64,000 bases of DNA, taken from contig NZ_JABAHZ010000003.1 of the NCBI RefSeq assembly GCF_012641265.1, forward strand, positions 620,001 through 684,000, written 5' to 3'. This document shows, piece after piece, positions 8,057 through 17,200 of this stretch; the first letter of the stretch is position 1, and the number at the start of each line of letters is the position of its first letter. This DNA comes from Chitinophaga eiseniae (GTDB lineage: Bacteria > Bacteroidota > Bacteroidia > Chitinophagales > Chitinophagaceae). The notes beneath the pieces were generated by a model. That model was not told where the DNA came from. It was given only the letters and a program-made list of their open reading frames with translations, and did not search any database. The position numbers were made by a program, and so were the translations under genes.

Positions 8057-10717
8057 TCACTCCGTTACCACCTTCCTCACCCGGAAATTAAGCCCTTCCA
8101 CCACATCGCCTTCCATCCGAAACCTGATATTAAACGGCAATTTCACCACATCCGCTTTCATACCCTGCTTTTGCAGTTGAACGGCATCAATCCTGGCAGT
8201 ATAAGCTCCCGGCGGCAACCCCATATAATCAAAATAACCATCGGATTCCGTTTGCGTGCGCGCTACCAGCGTAGTATCGTTTTTATAGAAGCTAACAGTT
8301 AGCCGGCCCATTCCATTCTGGCTATCCTGACCCTCCAACAACAATTTACCGGAAACTTCCCCCATGATGCTGATGGGTACTTCTATCAGCTTCATCTGGT
8401 TAGGATCGATGGCCACACTGATAGCAGGTTTTTTAATTTGCCATGCCACATTTTCGAAACTATTTTTTGCCAGCTCTATAAAATAATATTCATACGGGTC
8501 CAAATTCACAATCCGGATGGTGGTATCATGCAGATTTTGCAATATCCTTCCTGCGTTACAGTTTACCTTCAGTCCATATGCTTTGGGCTCTCCCGGATCG
8601 CGGCGATCATTGCCATTAAGGTCCAGGAAAGGCACCAGTACTACCCCTCCTGTGCCTATGCTGGTCCGGTTGCTAAATCCAACGGACCGGGTCTTATCAT
8701 CATATATCAGGCTGCCCCGGGCAGATTCTACAAGGGTACTCATATTGGTTCCCTTCCACGCGGCAAATCCGATCTGTGAAAATGCAAAATCATAACGCAA
8801 CCCTACTCCCACATTGGTAATATCACTTTTATAATTGTGCTCATAAGAAACATTCACATAACCGTGTCTGAAAAGATACTTTCCCAGCTCACATCTCATC
8901 GCCATCACGCTATTGGTATTGTACTGATATTGCAACTGCGGCGTTGCAATGATAGCTCCCGGCAGGCGGAAGGTGAGTGCCAGGTTGCTATATATAAAAG
9001 CGGGTTCCGGTTTCAGGAAGATAGCATAGGTACTTAAATTAACGCCCACACGGGCAACAGCGCCGGAAATCAGCCATTCTGCCGTGGTATACCTGGTGTC
9101 GGGCATGATGATCTGGTTAAGCGTAAGGCGGTTGTAGAAAGAAAATCCTTTGGTAATAAAAGGTTTTGAAATAATAAACTTCCTTTCTTCCACATAGTTA
9201 TAAATGATGGCCTGCTGCCCTTTTTTATACCGGGTATAGTATAATTCAAACTGCAGATTGGAAGGCATACGATAGGTCAGAATACCCCGCCCTCTTACAC
9301 CATAGGTATAGTCTGTCGACAGCAGAAGATTAGGTGTCATGCGCAGAGATGCCATCACAAAAGGCATCAATTTACCTTTGGTGATAGATGACAGGTACTC
9401 TACGCCACCACCCAGGGTGAGCTTCCGGCTGGCGCCATAATTCATTTGCAGGCGGGAAAAAAAACTGTTATTACCATCCTCTACAACGCCGGCACTGGCA
9501 GTATACTCAAACTCATGTAAGGGTAAAAAATTGAAAGGGATGCTTATATTTTCTTCTCTCGATCTTTCCTCGCCCCAGGGGCCATAGAAACGGAGCTTTA
9601 CGATTGAATTGCCATATACCAATGGTACCTGGAAAGTATAAAAACCTGCTGCATCGGCAGTGGTATAATCTACCAACGCATTGTTAACATACAGCTCTAC
9701 GGTCCATCCCGGATCGGTATAATTACTCAGTGTATAGGAGCCATAGGAACGCCGGTAGGAAGTGGGTGAATTGGTAAACTGTACCCCTACTATCGGATCA
9801 AAAATAGATGCTATCGATGGTACAAATATCTTTCCGGCTATCACCTGACGCAGCAGGCTATTGTCGTTGTTAACATACCGCCACCGGTAATATTGCTGCC
9901 GCTGATCGAATGGTTTTACGGCAGATAAGGTATCATGGCTGAAAGGTAGCTGGCTTTGTGCATAGTTGTTATAGTTCAGCGATACATTGGTTTCACCGCC
10001 CAGCACCATGCCTCCCAATGCCAGGTTCACCCAGGTATCGTTCGCTTTGGTTTCCGGGCGCTGGGTAGCGATCACCGACCAGTCGGCCGTACCTATACTA
10101 AACATCGGGTGCCGGGGGCCTATGATGGTATCTGCTTTCAGCTCTCCTTTCAGGCGGCTGATATTTTTACGCATCATTTCCTGCCGCATTTCCCGGATAG
10201 CGGGTAGTTCCTGCCTTGTTTCCAGTTTCACCGAAAGAGAGCGGAAACTAAACTGGCAGGTAAGGCCAAATACAGTAGACAGGCAACCGGTACTCAGGTA
10301 GATGCTGGTTTCCGTGCCCACCATATCATTCTTATTCAGTGGCGTCAGCTTTTCCCCGTAGCGGATAACACCATTCTTTTTGTCGATCAGGAACGGCGCT
10401 TTTTCAGTAATAAAAAAGCCATATACCGAATCCATATGAGGAGTAGCAATGTTCTTTATCTTCAGAAAATTGAACAGATCTGTAACAGATAAGTAAGCTG
10501 AATCATTGTTGATCACTGCCGAAATTTCTGCGCCACCAATTCCTTGTACCACCACAAACACGGAGGTTTCATAGAAAACCGGTTCTGGTTCAGGGCCAAT
10601 CGCCAGGGCCTTTTGGGGTACAGTCAGTGATAGCATGCCCAATATAACCGGGATGACTATCATCCGGGTTATACGCCACAAACGGCCGAAGGTGCTATTT
10701 TCATACGCTGCTATCAT
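8057..10717 (-). CDS. Usher-like outer-membrane assembly protein of a chaperone-usher-like system
   Basis: 886 residues with a long signal peptide (cleavage probably after KALA). A soluble N-terminal region (about 45-200) precedes a large region of alternating beta strands (about 210-690) typical of an outer-membrane barrel; it carries usher-like features such as a PGWTVELYVNN segment and a short VDYTTADAAGFYTF stretch that recalls the usher plug/middle region. The C-terminal 190 residues look like two small beta-sandwich domains: DLNGNDRRDPGEP (as in usher and SpaA-like domains) and a carboxypeptidase-regulatory-like GEVSGKLLLEGQDS domain. It is the last gene of a five-gene operon with a PapD-like chaperone and two DUF4402 proteins, which strongly supports an usher role. 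It is about the length of FimD but divergent; an ordinary barrel protein remains possible. Confidence 0.65.
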   Translation of the reverse strand: MIAAYENSTFGRLWRITRMIVIPVILGMLSLTVPQKALAIGPEPEPVFYETSVFVVVQGIGGAEISAVINNDSAYLSVTDLFNFLKIKNIATPHMDSVYGFFITEKAPFLIDKKNGVIRYGEKLTPLNKNDMVGTETSIYLSTGCLSTVFGLTCQFSFRSLSVKLETRQELPAIREMRQEMMRKNISRLKGELKADTIIGPRHPMFSIGTADWSVIATQRPETKANDTWVNLALGGMVLGGETNVSLNYNNYAQSQLPFSHDTLSAVKPFDQRQQYYRWRYVNNDNSLLRQVIAGKIFVPSIASIFDPIVGVQFTNSPTSYRRSYGSYTLSNYTDPGWTVELYVNNALVDYTTADAAGFYTFQVPLVYGNSIVKLRFYGPWGEERSREENISIPFNFLPLHEFEYTASAGVVEDGNNSFFSRLQMNYGASRKLTLGGGVEYLSSITKGKLMPFVMASLRMTPNLLLSTDYTYGVRGRGILTYRMPSNLQFELYYTRYKKGQQAIIYNYVEERKFIISKPFITKGFSFYNRLTLNQIIMPDTRYTTAEWLISGAVARVGVNLSTYAIFLKPEPAFIYSNLALTFRLPGAIIATPQLQYQYNTNSVMAMRCELGKYLFRHGYVNVSYEHNYKSDITNVGVGLRYDFAFSQIGFAAWKGTNMSTLVESARGSLIYDDKTRSVGFSNRTSIGTGGVVLVPFLDLNGNDRRDPGEPKAYGLKVNCNAGRILQNLHDTTIRIVNLDPYEYYFIELAKNSFENVAWQIKKPAISVAIDPNQMKLIEVPISIMGEVSGKLLLEGQDSQNGMGRLTVSFYKNDTTLVARTQTESDGYFDYMGLPPGAYTARIDAVQLQKQGMKADVVKLPFNIRFRMEGDVVEGLNFRVRKVVTE

Positions 10718-10732
10718 TTGACCTGCCTGGAA

Positions 10733-11263
10733 TTATTCCTGTATAAAAGTGACATTAAACACGCCGCTATAAGCGCCTGATGGATTAGAAAGCGGGGGCC
10801 CTATCGTAAGCGTTCCCCCGATTTTCACCAGGTTCGTTGCCGGCGGTGTTGCCGTAGTGATGAAAGTACTGCCTGTACTGGCAGCTCCTATATGTAAACT
10901 GATAACACCCCCATTACTACCGGTGAGCGTTACATCCGGACCATTTAATATCGAAATAAGCGTTCCCCTATTGGCCGTTATTTCAAATATAGCCGGTGAA
11001 AAAGGATACCCCAGGTTCGCCTGGATAACACTACCGGTAACCGCGCGTGAACCATCAGGATATATGATCACGGTGCCTCCTGACATACCCTGGAAAAAAG
11101 CGCCGAATATAAGTCCCTGTGCAGGGTTCACATACACGGAAATTGGCTTTGGCGGCGGCTCCTGCGCATACCCTGTTGTATGGCCTATCAACAGGTATAT
11201 GCCGGCAATTGCCAACCGGTATAGCCAATTTGCAGATATAATTTCTCTAAGCCCAAAGCCCAT
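10733..11263 (-). CDS. DUF4402 pilin-like subunit
   Basis: 176 residues with a signal peptide (about 1-33, ending GYAQ). The mature part has the DUF4402 pattern: FGAF near the start, a GGTVIIYPDGSR motif, a central Phe-Glu-Ile-Thr strand and GGTLTIG near the end, finishing GVFNVTFIQE. DUF4402 proteins are small secreted beta domains that I consider pilin-like by analogy with spore-coat-U/Csu type subunits. The gene starts 12 bases after the adhesin stop and ends 15 bases before the usher-like gene. Unlike the first DUF4402 gene in this operon, its C-terminus lacks the penultimate Tyr common in chaperone-usher pilins, so it may be a tip, base or adaptor subunit. Confidence 0.75.
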   Translation of the reverse strand: MGFGLREIISANWLYRLAIAGIYLLIGHTTGYAQEPPPKPISVYVNPAQGLIFGAFFQGMSGGTVIIYPDGSRAVTGSVIQANLGYPFSPAIFEITANRGTLISILNGPDVTLTGSNGGVISLHIGAASTGSTFITTATPPATNLVKIGGTLTIGPPLSNPSGAYSGVFNVTFIQE

Positions 11264-11274
11264 CTCAAAAAAAA

Positions 11275-14200
11275 TTACTGGTTAACGATAAACACTTTCC
11301 TGGAAACCACTTTATCATTTGCATGGAAAGAAATAATATAAATACCACTACTGTATTGCTTCCCTATCACATGCTGCTGTCCATTACCCACCACCTCTTT
11401 CGACCACACCACCTGACCCAGTAAATTAGCAATGGTGATATGACATTTTTCTCCTGTTACTTTATCAAAATATCCATAAAGTGTTTTTCCGTTGAAATAA
11501 GCGCGGAATACGGGCTCCGAAGCAGGGGATATTATTTCCCCATCTTTCCGGAATACCAGGGAGAAACGCCTGTCATAGCTGCCTGCCTCCAGGTATACCC
11601 TGTACTTTGAGTCCTGCAACAGCTCTTCTATTTTACCGGTACCTTCATCCTTCAGATAAATATGTAATCCGTCGGGGATACGCACCATCTCTATGGTATT
11701 GAAAGTGATCCATCCGGTTTTTTCCGTTTTTAATCCTATTGGAATGACGGTATTGGAATCCGGGTTCGCCGGCCACGCATTGATGGAAAGATGTTGATTA
11801 TCCGCCGACAAGGTATACATGTTAGGAACGGTAGGATCAGTATTCATCAGCTTCAACGCGTCCATGTCCTTTTCAAAAGACGGTGTAGCCGCTGCATCGA
11901 AATAAACCACCAGCGGATCCGCTGCCAATCCATCGTCAGCAAAGACAGCCCCCAGCCTGAGTAGCGGCATTGTTTGCGGAACCCGGTGAAAAACAGGAGA
12001 AAGATTAGTCGTTCTCACATTGTTGTTAGCAGACAAAGTACCGGATACAGGGAACGTGCCGTTGGTAACATGTATGAAAAATCCCTGCATGGAAGCAATG
12101 ATATTTCCTGCGATACCATCACTGGAAACCCCATTTATATAAGAACTGTAAGTACCGGTATACTGGTCGGTGGTACCGGTATTAAAATAGTAAACGGCGT
12201 TATCAACATTGGTACGGGTCCATCCGGTAGCGGCATCCCAATCAATCGGTGAAGGATACGGATTACCTACCAGGTTAAATCCCTGTGTATACGGCTGATT
12301 ATTATTGGTAACAGTAGGCGCCGTCACTGTACCGTTATTCACGGTCCCTGTCATATCTACTGTTACCGGTGAAGTAGAGGTTCCCATCTGTGCAGCATAT
12401 CCCACCATGGGAGTGAGGATATTAGAAGTAGTGGTATAAGCTACCCACCCGGTAGATGTACGATTTTCCACGTATTGATAAAAAGAAGGGAACGTAGCAT
12501 TGAGATTAATGTCATTGGCAAACTCATTCACTGTTGAAGCCTGGAAGGGAGAACTGAAATACCGGTATCCAAAGCCGGTAGGAAGATATCGCCGCATGGT
12601 AACGTTCCCTGACACCTGCCCGGCGCCGCTGCCATCAATCAACGCTGTTTGGCTGGCAGTGGAAAGCAGGGTTAAAAAGCCCCCGGTAGTTAACTGCCCG
12701 GCAGTGATCTTTAATATGCCACTGAGGTTCAATACGCCGCCCAGTGTTACCCCCGCGGTATTATTAACCGTAAGATGCTGTATAGTATTTGAAGAGAAAG
12801 TAGACGCTGGTATTGCCTGGGCAGACAAACCGTTTAACACGATGGTACCGCTTGTGGCAGTAAAAGTACCGCTGTTGGCGATTACGCCGCCTATCTGCAG
12901 GATGCCTCCGTTCACAGTTACGCTCGCACCACTTTGAATGGTAATATTATTGGTAATCGCTGTTCCGGTATTGATCAGCGGATAATTAACGAGACCTATA
13001 GGTATCGTTACATTCGTAACACTTACCGGTATTGCTGCCGGCGACCAGTTGCCTGTAACATACCAGCTGGTGCTGACAGCCCCGGTCCAGACGGCACCTA
13101 TCGACAACTCTCCCACTGCCAGATCGCCAAAGGCAGTCAAACCAGTTGTTTGTATGGAAGTAGCCAGGGGCGCAGTCACCGACGGTTGTGTCCAGGTACC
13201 GCCACTATACCTGGCCACTTTAAAATTGGCCGTATTGGCCCCCGCATCCACATCGGCGGCGGTCCAGTTGAGCGTAGCGGTGGCAGTGGTAAACGCGGTG
13301 CCATTGTTGGTAACAGTCCAATAACGATTTACTTTTTTACTGGTATTTAAGCCGGAAGTAGCCAGGTTGGGATGACTACCCGGAGTTACCAGAGCGGTTG
13401 CATTTCCGCTGGTACCCACACTGGCAAATACCAGGGTGGCCGGTGTATAATTCAGGCTGTCGCCCACTTCATAAAGCCGGTTGATATTGGTTCCGGTGGC
13501 AATATTTTTTTGCAGCAAACCGTAAACCCATCCGGTGCTTTGTCCACCGCCTACTACACTTCCGGTGGAAGCGATGATCATGGTATTACTACCCGTCCGT
13601 ATCCCTTTTGCGGTAAACGTTAAGTTACCATTGGCGGTTACATTGGAAGACAATACCACTGCTCCTGCCGTCTTATTAATAGTGATATGATTAAATGCCC
13701 CTGTGGAACTAACATTTTGATCTACGCTCCCCGAAAAATAAATAGTGGAACCAGTATTGGTAAATGCTCCACTCGTCATTGTCCAGTGTCGCCTGAGCGT
13801 ATCCGTAAAACTACCTGGTACAAAGGTGCCATTGCTCAACGTAAAATCATTCAGGATCGTTAATGCAGCGATGGCCGTTTTTGTGCCTGCTGTAGAAATA
13901 GTGAGATTCCCATAGGCAGTGGCTGCAGATACCGTTTGCGTACTGCCGCCATATTCCACCGTACTTAAAGTATCCAATAGATAATTGTCAAATGCAGGGA
14001 GACTGTAAACGCCTCTCACAATCAGCCGGGTACTGTCATCGATCGTCAGCAGGCCCCCGCCGGCAGGATCTTGTACAATAGTAGAATCTCCTGTATCGAG
14101 CGTTCCGCCCACTATCGAAAGGGTTGACATTAAACTGAGCGTTCTTGTCTGTGTTACGGTGGCAGTAGCCGATTTTTGTACCTCCAGCTGCGCCAGGTTA

Positions 14201-17200
14201 AACGGGCTGGCCGTACCGCCAATAACAGAAGGTCCGCTGCCTGTCATAGTTGGCATACCAATAGATGCATCCAAAGCACCGTTGATCGTCAAATTATTTT
14301 GTATGTTGAAATTCGATTCTGTCTGTATGGTCCCGTTGATCACAAGATTATAGAACGTTGTACCCAGGCTGCCTGTCAACGTCCCGGAGGATGAGGTCAT
14401 TGTAAAAGTAGAGGTTCCTCCATTCAAGGTCCCATTACTTTCAATATTACCATTTGCAGTAAATGTATTACCGCCCGCGTTAAAGATGGCATTTCCCGCA
14501 ATATGCAGATCTGCGTTCAGGGTCCAGTTAGCGGTAGGAGTAACTCCTGCGGTATTGGTGATGTTGACGATATTCAGACTGTTGGGGGTACCATTCACCG
14601 TTATGGCAGCCGTACCACCAAATATCACTGTACCTGTACTGGAAAAAGAAGTGCCGGTGAGCTGTATGTTCTGAGGAGAGGAAGGATTAAAATTCAGGGT
14701 ACCACTGCTGGTTACCGTGCCATTGTTAGTAAAACTGCCGTGAATAGTATGCGTAGGCAGCCCTCCATTGAAAATAGCGCCATTGCTTATATTAAATGCT
14801 ACCAGCACGGTCCACCCTACGCTGGGATTGATACCCGCCGTATTATTTACGTTCAGTGTGGCATATGTAGGAGAACTGGTAGAATTTAAAACCGGGGAAA
14901 CATTCCCGTTAAAATTGATAACCCCTGTTGAGTTAGATACCAGGGCATTGATAAAACGGATCGTTTGTAAAGCCGTACCGGTAAACGTGGTAACGCCATT
15001 GCTGGTAAGTGATCCGCTGTTAATCAGATCTCCGCTTACAGTGGCTGACCCACTGCCCCCATCGTATGATCCTCCCGTGATTATTTGTAGTAACCCATTA
15101 TATGTAATATCACTTCCAGCTACGGCATAGCTGCCATACACGGTAAGCCGGTTGAAGGTAGTATTGCCAGTGATTGTTTTACTACTTCCGTTTAGAGTAA
15201 CCGTTCCCGTGCCTCCCGAAAAAGTGCCGCTGTTAATCCAGTTACCATACAGATTAGTAGTAAAGGCACCTGCACTATAGGTAACGCCACTGCCAATTGT
15301 CAGGTCGTTATTAACGGTAAAATTTGCTGCCTGGGTCTTGGTACCACTTCCACCTAACGTCAGGAATCCATATGAAACACCGCCGGCAACCGTTTGTGCA
15401 CCGGCGGCATTATAATTGACCGTACTCGTATTACCTAACTGGTATTGGGAGTAGTTAGCCGGAAAATTGGCTGTACCTCCCACTGTTAATAAGCTGCCAT
15501 TTGCCACCGTCAATATCCCGCCTTGTGTAGCACGGTTGGCTGCAAAGGTGGCTAGTCCAAGGGTACCGGCATTCACGGAAATATTTCCGTTTACCACAAT
15601 GTTCCCGGTGAGCGACGCTGTTCCCCCCGTTTTGTTGACCACCAGGTTATTAAAGGTAGTACTGCTGATATTCTGCGCATTACTGCCGGTAAAATTAACT
15701 GTCCCCGTCGACGGTGTAAACGTGCCGCTATTGTTCCAATTGCCGCTGAGCGAAATAGCAGCGCTGCCTCCGTTTGCAGTCGCTCCTGCACTGAGTGCTA
15801 TATCACCGGTTACCGTGGTAGCGGCATTCACACTCAAATCGCCACTACTTACTGTGAGGTTGCCGTTCACCGTGGTACTGCTATTGATTTGAGCGCTGTT
15901 GGCCGATTTATTAACGGTAAGGTGATTATAGGTAAGACCTGCCACCGACTGCAATGCGGCGCCATTATATATCACCGTGCCGCTGCCGGCGGTAAAGGTG
16001 CCACTGGTATAATTAAAATTGCCACCAATGCTGAGAGAACCTGTACCGGAACAGGCAATTCCTGCTCCGCCTGACTGCGTAACGGATCCTCCCACGGTAA
16101 CACTACCATTACCAACGTTTAACTGGATGGTATGCCCGGTAGTGCCGTCGCTTAATCCCAGGTTGCCATTTACGGTCATTGTTTGATTATTCACATTAAT
16201 GGTATGCGCGGCACTACCCGACCATACCCCGCCAATATTTCCCTGGGTTGTCAACGATCCTCCCGACGCCAAGGTAAGCGTAGCCGCCTGTACACCGCCA
16301 AAGGAAATACTTTTCACATTCACACTGTTGCTGATCGTCGGCTGGTTGGTAAATGCAATAGTCCCTATTTCCGCGATATCGTTAACGCCTGGCGGGCGGG
16401 ACGGGCTACCCTGTGCAATTGTCCAGTTGCCAGCAGTGTTCCAGTCAGTGCTCACACTACCATTCCACCGCACCACATTGGCCGTTGAGGAAAGTGTGTA
16501 ACGTCCGTCAAAAGCCGCCAGCGGATTAATGTTCGTAAATTCTACATAGTTAGCTGTAGTGCTGCTGGCAGAGTTACCATATGCCCCCCAGCTGGAACCG
16601 GCATTGCGCCAGATAGTGAGGGCCGACTCTGTATTACCGTTCAACTCCGCATCCTCATAATGAAAACGCAGAGTGGTAGCTGCAAGTGTGATCCCTCCGC
16701 CAACAGTGATATCATATTCCCGGTTAATAGCCGCGCCGGATGGAAAATCTGCTACCGGCTGCGGAAGCACCGTGATCGTAATAGAGCCGCTGGTGGTAAG
16801 GCCCGTAAGTGTAACGGTATTATTGGGCCCTTCAAAAGCATAGGCAGTACCTAAATTAAAGGTATGGGAATGTTGAATGGTGCCCAATATAATGCCGTTG
16901 CCACTTCTGTTACCAGTAATGCTTACAGTATTAGCCCCTGTATTCATGGTCCCGCTGGTCATCGTGAGCGTTGTCACAGAAATATTATTTACCAGCGTTA
17001 CCTGGGTAGCTGAAGTCGATTTATTTAAAACGAGTGTACTGAAAGTTGTAGCCCCCGTGATAGAAGTATTGGTACCACCTGCAAGCGTTACGGTACTCGT
17101 AGCCTGTGTAAACGTACCGTTATTGATCCAGTTACCTGATATCGAAATAGATTGACTCGAACCACCAAATGTAGTACTGGAAGCTATGGTAAAGTCACCA

